Positions 15,897-24,559 of a DNA stretch of 64,000 bases are shown here, in pieces. Made by a program: the position numbers and the translations under genes. The DNA comes from Mycobacterium sp. DL99 (GTDB taxonomy: Bacteria > Actinomycetota > Actinomycetes > Mycobacteriales > Mycobacteriaceae). Within the stretch, counting starts at the first letter, position 1, and each line of letters starts with the position of its first letter. The notes beneath the pieces were generated by a model. The model searched no databases. It was given only the letters and a program-made list of their open reading frames with translations, and was not told the DNA's origin. The DNA lies in assembly GCF_004762045.1 (NCBI RefSeq), contig NZ_SJOM01000007.1:3545906-3609905 (forward strand), read 5' to 3'.

Positions 15897-16667
15897 GTGC
15901 GACGTTTCACCCGGTATGTCGCCCTCGGCGACAGCCAGACCGAAGGACTGTGGGATGGCGACGACACCGTCGGCCTGATGGGTTTCGCCGATCGGCTCGC
16001 GGTGCGCCTCGACGGGCTCTACCCGGGGTTGGGTTATGCCAATCTCGCCATTCGCGGCCACCGGATCGGCGATGTACTCCACACGCAGCTGCCCACCGCG
16101 CTCTCCATGCGGCCCGACCTGGTCACCGTGTGCATCGGGATGAACGATGTGACCCGGCCCGGGCGCTCGTTCACCCGCGCACTCGGCGATCTCGAGCACG
16201 TCTACCGCATGCTCGCGGAATCCGGGATCACCGTCGTCACGACCACGTTCCCGGACATCACCCAGATCCTGCCGGTGGGTCGGTTGCTCGGAAAGCGGGT
16301 GGTCCAGATCAACGACGCGATCAACGAGGCCGCCGATCGGTACGAGTTCCACCTTGTGGATCTGTACTCGGCGCCCTCTATGCGCGAGACGGAAACCTGG
16401 AGCCCCGACCGGGTGCACGGGTCGGCGAAGGGACACCGCCTGTTCGCCGCAGCAGCTGCCGAGGCGCTCGGATTGCCTGGCAGCAACCATGATTGGGCGC
16501 TGGCAACCAGCCCCGACCAGACTCAGTCGTTCCGGTCCCGGGCGTACTCACAGGTGCTGTGGACGCAGAACATGCTCATGCCGTGGCTGTGGCGTCACTT
16601 TCGCGGGCAGTCCGGCGGCACCGGCCGCTTGCCGCGGCGGCCCGCCCTGATGTACCTGAGTGCCTAA
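15897..16667 (+). CDS. SGNH/GDSL hydrolase
   Basis: 256 residues. Block I ALGDSQTEG carries the nucleophile Ser, block III is CIGMNDV, and block V SPDRVHGS holds the Asp/His pair. This family hydrolyses esters of lipids or acylated carbohydrates. There is no signal peptide, so it is cytoplasmic. GTG 15897 (MRRFTRYVALGDS) places the catalytic Ser at the usual distance from the N-terminus; a GTG 7 codons earlier is possible. The last ~50 residues (YSQVLWTQNMLMPWLWRHFRG) form a C-terminal extension seen in actinobacterial members. It converges on and overlaps the DUF732 gene by 4 bases. Confidence 0.9.
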   Translation: MRRFTRYVALGDSQTEGLWDGDDTVGLMGFADRLAVRLDGLYPGLGYANLAIRGHRIGDVLHTQLPTALSMRPDLVTVCIGMNDVTRPGRSFTRALGDLEHVYRMLAESGITVVTTTFPDITQILPVGRLLGKRVVQINDAINEAADRYEFHLVDLYSAPSMRETETWSPDRVHGSAKGHRLFAAAAAEALGLPGSNHDWALATSPDQTQSFRSRAYSQVLWTQNMLMPWLWRHFRGQSGGTGRLPRRPALMYLSA

Positions 16668-17065
16668 CCGAAGCCGAGGATCGACCAGGCGAGATCGGCC
16701 GGGCCGCCGGTCAGATTGCCCTCACCGGCCTTGGCCACCATCGCGGGGCAGAACGTCGAGATCGCGATCCCGGTGAACATCGTGGCCGGCCCCAGTGACA
16801 TCCCGCCGGTATCGGCGACCTTGGCCGCCACATCGGCGGCGTTCTGACCCGGCTCGGCAAGCATCGGGCACACCGACTGCCCGAGCGTGACGGCCTGAGC
16901 CGGATCCACCGCACCCACGCCCGCCTGACTCAGCGCGTCGACGAAAGTCTGATCAACCGGATCGGCGTGGGCCGGCGCGGCGATCATCACAGCTGCGACC
17001 CCAGTCACCAGCGATGCCCCGACACTCGCGAGCACTCGACCGGACCGGATCACGTTGCGCTGCAT
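16664..17065 (-). CDS. DUF732 family secreted protein
   Basis: 133 residues from ATG 17065. A signal peptide ends in APAHA, followed by the DUF732 pattern: DQTFVDALSQAGV, then a conserved Cys in QSVCPML and another in STFCPAM, about 60 residues apart. DUF732 proteins are small exported proteins very common in mycobacteria, probably with one disulfide; no biochemical function is established. An in-frame start 8 codons upstream is less likely because the signal peptide would be over-long. The stop overlaps the convergent SGNH gene. Confidence 0.85.
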   Translation of the reverse strand: MQRNVIRSGRVLASVGASLVTGVAAVMIAAPAHADPVDQTFVDALSQAGVGAVDPAQAVTLGQSVCPMLAEPGQNAADVAAKVADTGGMSLGPATMFTGIAISTFCPAMVAKAGEGNLTGGPADLAWSILGFG

Positions 17066-17109
17066 GGCTTGAATCCTACGGGCCGTCACGCAGACGGCCC
17101 GCCGAGGTG

Positions 17110-17673
17110 TCAGATCCCGCCCCAGGCCGAGTCGAGTTCCTTCGCGACGTCAATCACCTTGGCCTGCTCGGATTCCGGGCTGTCGATCTCACCTGCCACG
17201 TGCGCGGCGATGAACCGTTTGATCTCCGCGTCAACTCCCGCCAGGATGCGCAGCACCTCGGCACGCAACGACTTGGAGGTGACATGGATCGAGATGTCGG
17301 ACGGCCGCGGCTTCTTGACGTCGAGGATCAGCAGCAGCGGCTCGGCGGCCAACGCCGAGGCGCGCAAGGCGATCTCGCCGAACACCATGAACTTGGGGCG
17401 GTCGATGCGCAGGTCGATCACCATGTCGATCTCCAGCGGGATCCGGATGGAGAACGTGATGGTTTCGCCCACGATGCGACTCACCCGGGGCTTCTGGATC
17501 TTGACCCGCGCGGTGACCTTGGCGATCTTGCCCGGTCCCTGGCCGATCGGGCCCAGTTCGAACGCGTCGCCGGCGATCGCCCCGATGGCGTCGCCGACCC
17601 GGTCCTCGGATACGGCCACCTCGAAGAACCGCCGACCGAATTCCTCGTAGGTGATGTAAGCGTGATCAGCCAT
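17110..17673 (-). CDS. Conserved mycobacterial protein of unknown function
   Basis: 187 residues, beginning MADHAYITYEEFGRRFFEVAV. No catalytic motif is recognised. The middle (about 55-125) alternates charged and hydrophobic residues in long beta-strand-like stretches (RIPLEIDMVIDLRI, PLLLILDV), resembling a lipid-binding or sheet-forming fold, and the C-terminus is helical (AEVLRILAGVDAEIKRFIAAHV). No signal peptide or transmembrane segment. I recall a similar-sized protein near malQ in M. tuberculosis (Rv1780), but cannot confirm homology. The ATG start is supported by the conserved N-terminus. It may share a promoter region with the NTF2-like gene 71 bases upstream. Confidence 0.8.
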   Translation of the reverse strand: MADHAYITYEEFGRRFFEVAVSEDRVGDAIGAIAGDAFELGPIGQGPGKIAKVTARVKIQKPRVSRIVGETITFSIRIPLEIDMVIDLRIDRPKFMVFGEIALRASALAAEPLLLILDVKKPRPSDISIHVTSKSLRAEVLRILAGVDAEIKRFIAAHVAGEIDSPESEQAKVIDVAKELDSAWGGI

Positions 17674-17744
17674 GATCCTTCTACGGTCTCACGCCGGGAT
17701 GTGGGGACGGTGCAGCCGGGCCCGTGTGCGTGTTCATGCCGCGT

Positions 17745-18545
17745 TCACGTCGCGTCAGCGAAGTACCGCAACCTGGCGACCGCGCGCGGCCCGCTACCCA
17801 GATCGGCGATCAGGACGGCCCGGCGGCCGTCGCGGTCCAGCCCGGCCACCAGACTCGACCCGGACGCGATCAGTTTGCGCCAGGACGCGCCCGAGGTGAG
17901 TTCCACCAGCCCGGACGCATTCAGCGGTCCCTCGTCACCGGCACAGATGACGGTGTCGGCACCCAGCCGCCGTTGTACGGCCACCGCGTCCCCGGCGCAC
18001 AGGTCGTCGAGCAATCCGGCGATCACGCGCTTACCCGCCCGGCCGGCGCCGCCCATCCCCTTGGCGAACCCGAGCGTGCCCGACGGCCCCTGGTTACGCA
18101 GCAACGCCACGCTCAGGCGCAGCCCGACCGGCACCGCGCCGAGGCCTGCCCGGGCGAATTGCCCGATCATCGCGGGCAGCTCCCAGTAGGCCTGCAGCTC
18201 GGCGATACGCGGCCCGGCCGACGCGGGAACCACCGCGTAGCGCAGATAAGCGGGGATCCGCATGGTGACCGACGGGCTCATGACGACCTCGAGCTCGAGG
18301 TCGCGGATGACCGTCGACCCGCTGACGATGTCGACGTCTCGGTGGAAGGTGATGTCGCGCGGGGCGATGAAGGTGTCGTAGAACCGCTCGATCTGCGCGG
18401 GCCCGCGGTGTGGCCGTGAACCCACCGGGTCCTCGACCTGTCCGCCCGCAGCGAACAGCCCCACCCATCCCTGCCGGTCGTGCGCACCCGCTGCCTGCGG
18501 TGACAACTCGACAGTGGTCAATAGCTCGTCCCGTGTGAAGACCAT
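17745..18545 (-). CDS. SnoaL/NTF2-like protein with extended C-terminal part
   Basis: 266 residues. The N-terminal ~130 residues follow the NTF2/ketosteroid-isomerase-like pattern (AAGAHDRQGWVGLFAAGGQVEDPVG ... RFYDTFIAP). The C-terminal part (about 175-266) begins with helices and has a second cone-like pattern (LLDDLCAGDAVAVQRRLG ... VELTSGASWRKLIASG), suggesting two NTF2-like units. Such folds bind small hydrophobic ligands and act as isomerases, cyclases or dehydratases, but no catalytic pair can be assigned. ATG or nearby start. Divergent from the gene at 18635. Confidence 0.78.
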   Translation of the reverse strand: MVFTRDELLTTVELSPQAAGAHDRQGWVGLFAAGGQVEDPVGSRPHRGPAQIERFYDTFIAPRDITFHRDVDIVSGSTVIRDLELEVVMSPSVTMRIPAYLRYAVVPASAGPRIAELQAYWELPAMIGQFARAGLGAVPVGLRLSVALLRNQGPSGTLGFAKGMGGAGRAGKRVIAGLLDDLCAGDAVAVQRRLGADTVICAGDEGPLNASGLVELTSGASWRKLIASGSSLVAGLDRDGRRAVLIADLGSGPRAVARLRYFADAT

Positions 18546-18634
18546 ATGGATCGTTTACCATCCCGCCCGGCCGCGCGTGCGCGCACACTGGTGTTGGACA
18601 CGTGGGATTACCCACAACCACCGAGGAGAACGCA

Positions 18635-19021
18635 ATGAGTGGCAGTGGACCGTTCGGGTTCGACCCCGAGGACTTCGACCGCGTCGCCCGCGAGGCGGGC
18701 GAAGGGTTACGCGATGCCCTCGACGGGTTGGGCAAATTCTTGGGCAACCCCGGTCAGGGCGGCGGCTGGGCAGGACTGCTGGATGAGGTGTCCCGGTTCT
18801 CACGGCCGAGGACACAACCGGAGACCACCGGGGAGAAGGGTGACGGGGTGTGGGCGATCTACACCGTCGACGACGCCGGCGGTGCCCACATCGAGCAGGT
18901 GTATGCATGTGAGCTCGACGCCCTGCGGGCCAACGCCGGCAACACCGATCCCACCCGCCGGGTGCGGTTCTTGCCCTACGGCATCGCGGTCAGCGTGCTC
19001 GACACCGATACCGGCGAGTAA
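18635..19021 (+). CDS. Conserved actinobacterial hypothetical protein
   Basis: 128 residues from ATG 18635, with GAGGAG six bases upstream. The N-terminus is Gly/Asp/Phe-rich (GSGPFGFDPEDFDRVAREAGEGL); a conserved C-terminal segment reads GVWAIYTVDDAGGAHIEQVYACELDALRANA ... VRFLPYGIAVS. No signal peptide, membrane segment or catalytic motif. The protein is acidic and looks soluble. An in-frame start 11 codons upstream lacks a ribosome site. Function unknown. Confidence 0.8.
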   Translation: MSGSGPFGFDPEDFDRVAREAGEGLRDALDGLGKFLGNPGQGGGWAGLLDEVSRFSRPRTQPETTGEKGDGVWAIYTVDDAGGAHIEQVYACELDALRANAGNTDPTRRVRFLPYGIAVSVLDTDTGE

Positions 19022-19134
19022 CAACGACCCCAAATGTCGACTGATCGCCTTGGCGACCGGCTAGGCTTCTGGCCCAAAGTCAACGAACTGGCCAGCCTGA
19101 TGCGACTGGCGGTCGGCAATGCTGAGGGTGGAAC

Positions 19135-19572
19135 ATGATTCGCGAACTCTTCGCCACGACGGCGGTCGCCGCGGCGGCACTGGCAACAGCGATCTCGGCA
19201 GCGCCGGGCGCCATGGCCGACGACGGCAGCAACATGTATCCCGACAATCCAGGCCGCTACCCCACCGATGTCCCGGGTATGAGCTACGAGGCTTCCAACG
19301 GTGCTCCCTGCTACAGCTGGGATCGCAACGTGTTCGGCCGCGGTCCGGGCGGCACCGCCATGCAGTGCAAGTGGATTCCCAACCAGTGGCCACCGGTCTA
19401 CACCGGCTTCTGGACCTACGCCTACCCGTTGAACGGCGTGCAGGAGATCGGGTCGCCGTGCCCGGGGCCGCAGGAGGCCGCTCAGTCGCCTGACGGCCGG
19501 CCGATGCTGTGCCTCGGACCGCAAGGGTGGCAGCCCGGTGTGCTGACCGGAGACGGGTTCTTCCCGGTCTGA
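19135..19572 (+). CDS. Secreted mycobacterial protein rich in aromatic residues and cysteine
   Basis: 145 residues. A signal peptide with an Ala-rich core ends at AMA-DD (about residue 28). The mature part is rich in Pro, Gly, Tyr and Trp, with four cysteines (PCYSW, MQCKW, SPCPG, MLCLG) that could form two disulfides. No enzyme motif is recognised. It belongs to a type of small conserved mycobacterial exported protein of unknown role. GAGGGTGGAAC precedes the ATG. Confidence 0.85.
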   Translation: MIRELFATTAVAAAALATAISAAPGAMADDGSNMYPDNPGRYPTDVPGMSYEASNGAPCYSWDRNVFGRGPGGTAMQCKWIPNQWPPVYTGFWTYAYPLNGVQEIGSPCPGPQEAAQSPDGRPMLCLGPQGWQPGVLTGDGFFPV

Positions 19573-19673
19573 CGGATACCTTCGCGAGCTGAGGCGCGCG
19601 TCACATCCCCCCGGCCATACAGCCGGGTGGTGCATGTATGGTCGTGGGGCCCGAATCCGTGACCAGGAGTGCC

Positions 19674-21344
19674 ATGAGCGACGTCAAGTTCGATCTGTCC
19701 ACAGTGTTCTCCACGGTGGCCAAAGCCGTGCCCGATCAGACCTTCCTGGTGTGGCGGGACCGCCGCTTGAGCTACGCCGAGTTCGACGCGCGCGTCGACG
19801 GCTTCGCCCACTATCTGGTGTCGGCCGGCCTCGGCCCGCACACCGAGCGGGATGGGTTGGCCGGGCACGAATCAGGTCAGGACCACCTCGGCATCTACCT
19901 GCGCAACGGCAACGAGTACCTCGAGTCGATGATCGGCAGCTACCGCGCCCGGGTGGCACCGTTCAACGTCAGCTACCGCTACGTGGAGGAAGAACTCCTC
20001 TACCTGCTGAAGGATTCGAACGCCCGGGCGGTCATCTACAACGCCGAGTTCGCGCCCAGGGTGGCCGCGATCCGCGACCAGCTGCCGAATCTGCGGGTGC
20101 TCATCCAGGTCGCCGACGAATCGGGCAACGAACTGCTGCCGGGCGCCGTCGATTACGAGACGGTCCTGAAAACTCCTGCGCCACAGGCGGGAATGCCGAC
20201 CCCGTCGGGCGATGATCTCTACGTCCTCTACACCGGCGGCACCACGGGCATGCCCAAGGGCGTGCTGTGGCGCCAGCACGACATCTTCCTGTCCTCTATG
20301 GGTGGCCGGCCGTTCGGCAGCGACACCTTCATCGCGTCGTACGAGGAACTCGCCGAGCGGGCCCGCACCGCGGGTGGCGGCTTGTCGCTGCTGATGATCC
20401 CGCCGTTCATGCACGGCGCCGCCCAGTGGGCCGCCTACAACGCCATCACCATGGGCGGAAAGCTCGTCATCCCCGACGATGTGGTCCGCATGCGCCCCGA
20501 CAACGTGCTGACACTCGCTGCGCGCGAACGGGTGCTCAGTATCCCCGTCGTCGGCGACGCGATCGCCCGGCCGCTGATCGACGAGATCGAGAAGGGCGAC
20601 TACGACCTGTCCGGTCTGTTCACGATCAGCAACGGTGGCGCGCCGCTCTCGCCGACCGTGCGCGAGCGAATCCTGGCCGCACTGCCACATCTCATGCTGA
20701 TCGACGCGGTGGGCGCCTCGGAGTCCGGCGCACAGATGAGCACCGCGTCGACCGCGGGCACCGAGTCCGAGGCCGCCACCTTCAACGCCCAGTCCGATAC
20801 CGCGGTGGTCGCCGAGGATATGTCCCGGGTGCTCGGCCCTGGCGAAGGCGGCGGCTGGCTGGCGCGGCGCGACCTGATCCCGCTGGGCTACCTGGGCGAC
20901 GAGGCCAAGACCGCACGCACCTTCCCCACCATCGACGGAGTGCGCTGGTCGGTTCCGGGTGACCGGGCAAACGTCTTGGAAGACGGACGGATTCAGCTGC
21001 TGGGCCGCGATTCTGTCACCATCAACTCCGGCGGCGAGAAGATCTTCGTCGAGGAGGTCGAGCGGGCCATCGCCGCGCACCCCGCCGTCTACGACGTGGT
21101 TGTGGTCGGCCGCCCCTCGGAGCGTTGGGGCAACGAGGTCGTGGCGGTCGTCCAGTTCGCCGAAGGCGCCTCGGCCACCGATGAGGAACTCGTGGCGGTG
21201 TGCGAGCGTGCGATCGCGCGCTACAAGATCCCGAAGGCCTTCGTCCGGTCACCCCAGATCGTGCGCTCCCCCGCAGGCAAGGCCGACTACCGCTGGGCGA
21301 AGTCGGTGGCCACAGAGCACGCGGAGGCGGTCGCCACCTCGTAG
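19674..21344 (+). CDS. Acyl-CoA synthetase (FadD, AMP-binding)
   Basis: 556 residues of the ANL superfamily. The P-loop-like motif A3 is YTGGTTGMPKG, A5 is DAVGASESG, A8 includes LGRDSVTINSGGEKIFVEEVE, and the C-terminal catalytic Lys lies in SPAGKADYRW. The enzyme activates a carboxylate as acyl-AMP and transfers it to CoA. The region after A3 (GVLWRQHDIFLSSMGG, MIPPFMHGAAQW) is close in pattern to FadD19-like synthetases that act on steroid or long-chain acids. AGGAG precedes ATG 19674; the open frame extends 12 codons upstream without support. It converges on the SRPBCC gene of the P450 operon. Confidence 0.92.
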   Translation: MSDVKFDLSTVFSTVAKAVPDQTFLVWRDRRLSYAEFDARVDGFAHYLVSAGLGPHTERDGLAGHESGQDHLGIYLRNGNEYLESMIGSYRARVAPFNVSYRYVEEELLYLLKDSNARAVIYNAEFAPRVAAIRDQLPNLRVLIQVADESGNELLPGAVDYETVLKTPAPQAGMPTPSGDDLYVLYTGGTTGMPKGVLWRQHDIFLSSMGGRPFGSDTFIASYEELAERARTAGGGLSLLMIPPFMHGAAQWAAYNAITMGGKLVIPDDVVRMRPDNVLTLAARERVLSIPVVGDAIARPLIDEIEKGDYDLSGLFTISNGGAPLSPTVRERILAALPHLMLIDAVGASESGAQMSTASTAGTESEAATFNAQSDTAVVAEDMSRVLGPGEGGGWLARRDLIPLGYLGDEAKTARTFPTIDGVRWSVPGDRANVLEDGRIQLLGRDSVTINSGGEKIFVEEVERAIAAHPAVYDVVVVGRPSERWGNEVVAVVQFAEGASATDEELVAVCERAIARYKIPKAFVRSPQIVRSPAGKADYRWAKSVATEHAEAVATS

Positions 21345-21370
21345 TCCGAGGAGTCCCTTTCGCGAACCGC

Positions 21371-21829
21371 TCAGACCGCGAACAGTTTCCCGATCGCCGC
21401 GAGCATCGTGGCGTGGGCGTCCACCGCCTGCTCCACGGTGATCGCCAACAACGGCCTGGGCGCGGCAATGGTCAGCTCCTCGGTGATCCGGGTTCCGGTC
21501 TCGGTTGCCGCGAAGTCCACTTGGCTGTCCAGTTGCACCTGCGGGAACTGCCGAGCCTGCGCGGTCACCGCGCCTGCGGTGGGAACGATGAGCCGTGTCC
21601 GGTAGGTGATCGGAAGTGCAAACGGCCCCAATGGGATTCGATCGCGGATCTGATAGTCCTGCTGATACCCGTCGGCCAGGTCCACCCGGGACGTGCTGCG
21701 CACCCACTGCACGAGCGGGTGCACCTGCGAGATGTTGTCCAGGTCGACGTAGAAGGCCCGCACCTGCTCGGGTGGTGCGGGCACCTCACCGCTGACGCTG
21801 CGCCGGGCCCGTCCGATCCAGATGTTCAC
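21371..21829 (-). CDS. SRPBCC (START-like) family protein
   Basis: 152 residues with the helix-grip pattern: a first strand (SVSGEVPAPPEQVRAFYVDLDNISQVHP) leading into a short helix, several long strands, and a C-terminal helix (LLAITVEQAVDAHATMLAAIGKLF). The family binds hydrophobic ligands in a central cavity. The GTG start lies four bases after the P450 stop, so it is the last gene of an SDR-P450-SRPBCC operon. It could carry the P450 substrate or product, an inference from context only. Confidence 0.82.
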   Translation of the reverse strand: MNIWIGRARRSVSGEVPAPPEQVRAFYVDLDNISQVHPLVQWVRSTSRVDLADGYQQDYQIRDRIPLGPFALPITYRTRLIVPTAGAVTAQARQFPQVQLDSQVDFAATETGTRITEELTIAAPRPLLAITVEQAVDAHATMLAAIGKLFAV

Positions 21830-21833
21830 GTGC

Positions 21834-23018
21834 TCAGTTCACCACAAGGCGCAGTTGCTCCCAGCCGCGCACCGTGGAGGTCGGAGCGAGTTGCGCACTG
21901 TCGTAGTCGATCTCCCACTCAGGGAAGCGGTTGAGCAGCTCGTCGAGCGCGACGCGACCTTCCAGCCGGGCCAGGTTGGCACCCAGGCAGTAGTGCAACC
22001 CCTTGCCGAAGGTCAGGTGACTGATGTTGTCACGGTGGATGTCGAAGGTATCGGGGTTGCGGTAGCGACGCGGGTCGCGGTTTGCGGCCCCGAACAACAG
22101 CAGCATCGCACTCCCGGCCGGCACCGTGGTGCCGTCGTACTCGAAATCCCTTGCCAACCAACGTGCCACGTGCGGTCCGGTTGGTTCGAAGCGGAGTGTC
22201 TCGTCGACCGCTCGGGTCAGCAGTGAGCGGTCCTGGGTCACCTCGCGACGCTGGTCGGGGTGTTCGGCGAGCACTTTCGCCAGCCAGCCGATGAGCCGGC
22301 CGGTGGTCTCGTTGCCCGCCCCGGCCACTACCTGGGTGTAGTGCAGGACCTCTTTGCGCTCAAGCTTGCGGGTGACACCGAACTCGTCGGTGAACTCGAC
22401 GTTGAGCAGCGCCGTCATCAGGTCGTCGGAGGGGTTGTTGGCCCGCCACTCGACGTAGTCGGCGTAGATCCGGCCGTCGGCGATACGGTCGGCCTGGACG
22501 ACCTTCATCGGCGCGCCGGGCCTGGTGCGCAGATTGGCGTCGTTGGCATCCCGAACCTCGATCTGCTCGGATTCCGGTATACCGAGCAGCATTCCGATCA
22601 CCCGCATCGGCATCATCGAGGCCAGTTCGGCGATGATGTTGAATCCGCTCGAGCCGACCAGCGGGTCCAGACAGCGCACGCAGAACTGCCGGATCTGATC
22701 CTCGATCTCGGCCATCCGCCGCGGCGTGAACACCCTCGACATCAGCCCGCGCAACAGGGTGTGCATGGGCGGGTCTTCGAACATCATCACGCCCGGGGGC
22801 ATGTCGAAGTCGGAATTGACCAGTTCGAGGATGTCACTTCGGCTGTTGGAGAAGGTTTCCCAGTCCGACAACGCCTTTTCGACATCGGCGTGCCGCGACA
22901 ACGCCCAGAAGTCATAGCGCTCGTTGTGATAGATCGGCGCCTCGTCGCGCAGGCGGGCGTACACCGGATACGGGTCGGCGACGATGCCGACGTCGTACGG
23001 GTCGTAATAGACGGTCAT
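21834..23018 (-). CDS. Cytochrome P450
   Basis: 394 residues, a normal size for a soluble bacterial P450. The I-helix oxygen-binding motif is AGAGNETTGR, the K-helix ExxR is ETLR, and the heme loop is FGKGLHYCLG with Cys344 as thiolate ligand. It monooxygenates an unknown substrate with electrons from a ferredoxin, none of which is encoded nearby. ATG 23018 overlaps the SDR stop (ATGA). A long open frame continues upstream to 23882, but that is merely the SDR gene read in another frame. The CYP family cannot be assigned by eye. Confidence 0.95.
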   Translation of the reverse strand: MTVYYDPYDVGIVADPYPVYARLRDEAPIYHNERYDFWALSRHADVEKALSDWETFSNSRSDILELVNSDFDMPPGVMMFEDPPMHTLLRGLMSRVFTPRRMAEIEDQIRQFCVRCLDPLVGSSGFNIIAELASMMPMRVIGMLLGIPESEQIEVRDANDANLRTRPGAPMKVVQADRIADGRIYADYVEWRANNPSDDLMTALLNVEFTDEFGVTRKLERKEVLHYTQVVAGAGNETTGRLIGWLAKVLAEHPDQRREVTQDRSLLTRAVDETLRFEPTGPHVARWLARDFEYDGTTVPAGSAMLLLFGAANRDPRRYRNPDTFDIHRDNISHLTFGKGLHYCLGANLARLEGRVALDELLNRFPEWEIDYDSAQLAPTSTVRGWEQLRLVVN

Positions 23019-23851
23019 TTCAGGCAGCTGCCGGCATCGACGGGCAGGGTGACCCCGGTGATGTACCGGGCTTCGTCCGACGCCAGGAACAGCACCGCAT
23101 TGCTGATGTCCTCGGGCGTGACCCACGGGATCGGCAGCATGTGGAAGGTCTGGCAGATCGGCGCCAGATCGTCGGGTCCAGGATTCTCCAGATCCGGCCG
23201 GAACATGCGGTAGGTCTTCTCGTTCATCAGCATCGGGCTGTTGACGTGGGTCGGATGCACAGAGTTCACCCGGATCGAATGCGGGCCCAGCTCGACCGCG
23301 AAGCTGCGCATCAGGCCGACCACGCCGTGCTTGGCCGCGACATAGTGCCCCGTGAACGGGTAGGCCTTCGACCCGGCCACCGAACTGGTCAGGATGATCG
23401 AACCGCCGCGCCCACCCGCGAGCATTTGGGGCACACCGGCTTTCACCGTCTTCCACACCCCGCTCAGGTTGACGTCGATCATCTCCTGCCAGAGGTCCTC
23501 GTCCATCCGGTCCAGCTTCACCCCGGTGGTGCCGATGCCCGCGTTGGCCGCGATGATGTCGAGCCGGCCCAGCTGCTCGACGCCGCTGTCGACCGCTGTC
23601 TTGAGTGCGCTGAAATCGCGCACGTCGACCTCGGCGGTGACGATGCGTCGGCCCAGGTTCTTGACCAGATCGGCGGTCTCGGCGAGGTCCTCGGCCGTGG
23701 CGCCCGATGCCGGTGACCGGTCGAAGGTCGCGCAGATGTCCACGGCGATGATGTCGGCGCCCTCGGCTGCCAGCCGCACGGCATGGCTGCGCCCCTGCCC
23801 ACGTGCCGCCCCGGTGATCAGTGCAACCTTGCCGTCGACCCGTCCTGTCAT
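23015..23851 (-). CDS. Mycofactocin-coupled SDR-family oxidoreductase
   Basis: 278 residues. The dinucleotide motif reads TGAARGQGRSHAVRLAAEGADIIAVD in effect, written in the protein as GAARGQG then RSHAVRLA and IIAVD, which is the hallmark of the mycofactocin-associated SDR subfamily. NAG is at IAANAGI, catalytic Ser in ILTSSV and Tyr/Lys in HYVAAKHG. Members have a tightly held NAD(H) that is re-oxidised by the peptide cofactor mycofactocin. ATG 23851 (MTGRVDGKVALITG) follows GAAGG; the longer frame crosses the palindrome and is rejected. First gene of the SDR-P450-SRPBCC operon, so an alcohol made by the P450 may be its substrate. Confidence 0.9.
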   Translation of the reverse strand: MTGRVDGKVALITGAARGQGRSHAVRLAAEGADIIAVDICATFDRSPASGATAEDLAETADLVKNLGRRIVTAEVDVRDFSALKTAVDSGVEQLGRLDIIAANAGIGTTGVKLDRMDEDLWQEMIDVNLSGVWKTVKAGVPQMLAGGRGGSIILTSSVAGSKAYPFTGHYVAAKHGVVGLMRSFAVELGPHSIRVNSVHPTHVNSPMLMNEKTYRMFRPDLENPGPDDLAPICQTFHMLPIPWVTPEDISNAVLFLASDEARYITGVTLPVDAGSCLK

Positions 23852-23893
23852 TGCCCACCTTCGTTGCCGGGGCAGGTGCCACCGCACTGCCGA

Positions 23894-23911
23894 GATTGGG
23901 CGATCGCCCAA
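23894..23911. promoter_or_regulatory. 18-bp perfect palindrome, putative TetR operator
   Basis: ATTGGGCGATCGCCCAAT is fully symmetric. It lies 42 bases upstream of the SDR start and 54 bases upstream of the divergent TetR start. This is where the adjacent TetR would repress both its own operon (TetR-FadD) and the SDR-P450-SRPBCC operon. Assigned from symmetry and position. Confidence 0.7.
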
Positions 23912-23965
23912 TAATTACACTCAGGCCATGTCTAGCAGTCGTCGCCGCGCATGGTCAAGGGTGCG

Positions 23966-24559
23966 ATGAGTACGCAAAAGGCCCCTTCCGGACGCGATTC
24001 GACCACCCGACGAGCGCTGATCCGGGCCACCGCCCAGGTCATGCTCGAAGAGGGATACGCCGCGGCGACGTCGCGGCGGGTGGCCGCGAAGGCCGGGGTC
24101 AAGCCCGCACTCGTGCACTACTACTTCCCCAGCATGGACGACCTGTTCGTGGCGGTGTTGCAGGCCGGCGCCGAGACGAACCTGAGCACCCAGCAGGAGG
24201 CGTTCGCCGAGGACTCCCCGCTGCACGCGCTGTGGGAACTCAACAGCGCGCAGGGTGCGGCGCTGTGGATGGAGTTCATGGCGCTGGCCAACCACCGCAA
24301 GGCCATCCGCAGCGAGATCGCCGGCTACGCCGACCGGTTCCGTGACCTTGAGGAGTCGGCGATGGCCTCGGCGCTGCGGGCCCACGGCGTCGACACCGAC
24401 GAGTTCCCACCCGTGGTGATGTCGATGATCGTGGCGAGCCTGGCGCGCATCCTGGTGCTCGAGCAGGGCCTGGGCATCAGCCGTGGCCACAGGCAGGCAC
24501 AGGATTTCGTGCGGCGATATCTGGACCGGTTCGAACTCCCCCCGGGTGGCCCGGCATGA
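23966..24559 (+). CDS. TetR-family transcriptional regulator
   Basis: 197 residues. HTH region: RRALIRATAQVMLEEGYAAATSRRVAAKAGVKPALVHYYFPSMDDLF, a textbook TetR N-terminus. The C-terminal domain is helical with no recognised ligand motif. ATG 23966 (MSTQKAPSG) has AAGGG upstream; an ATG five codons earlier (23951) is possible. The stop overlaps the FadD start (ATGA), so regulator and synthetase are co-expressed, divergent from the P450 operon. The likely effector is an acyl-CoA or the P450 substrate, an inference from context. Confidence 0.88.
   Translation: MSTQKAPSGRDSTTRRALIRATAQVMLEEGYAAATSRRVAAKAGVKPALVHYYFPSMDDLFVAVLQAGAETNLSTQQEAFAEDSPLHALWELNSAQGAALWMEFMALANHRKAIRSEIAGYADRFRDLEESAMASALRAHGVDTDEFPPVVMSMIVASLARILVLEQGLGISRGHRQAQDFVRRYLDRFELPPGGPA

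Noticed and set aside
19610..19627. Hairpin CCCGGC-CATACA-GCCGGG as a terminator
   Set aside because: Only 6 bp and no T-tract; it lies as close to the FadD promoter as to the upstream stop.
21834..23882. Single 682-codon frame containing the P450
   Set aside because: The part above 23018 is Arg/Gly-rich shadow of the SDR gene in another frame; ATG 23018 overlaps the SDR stop as a normal coupled start.
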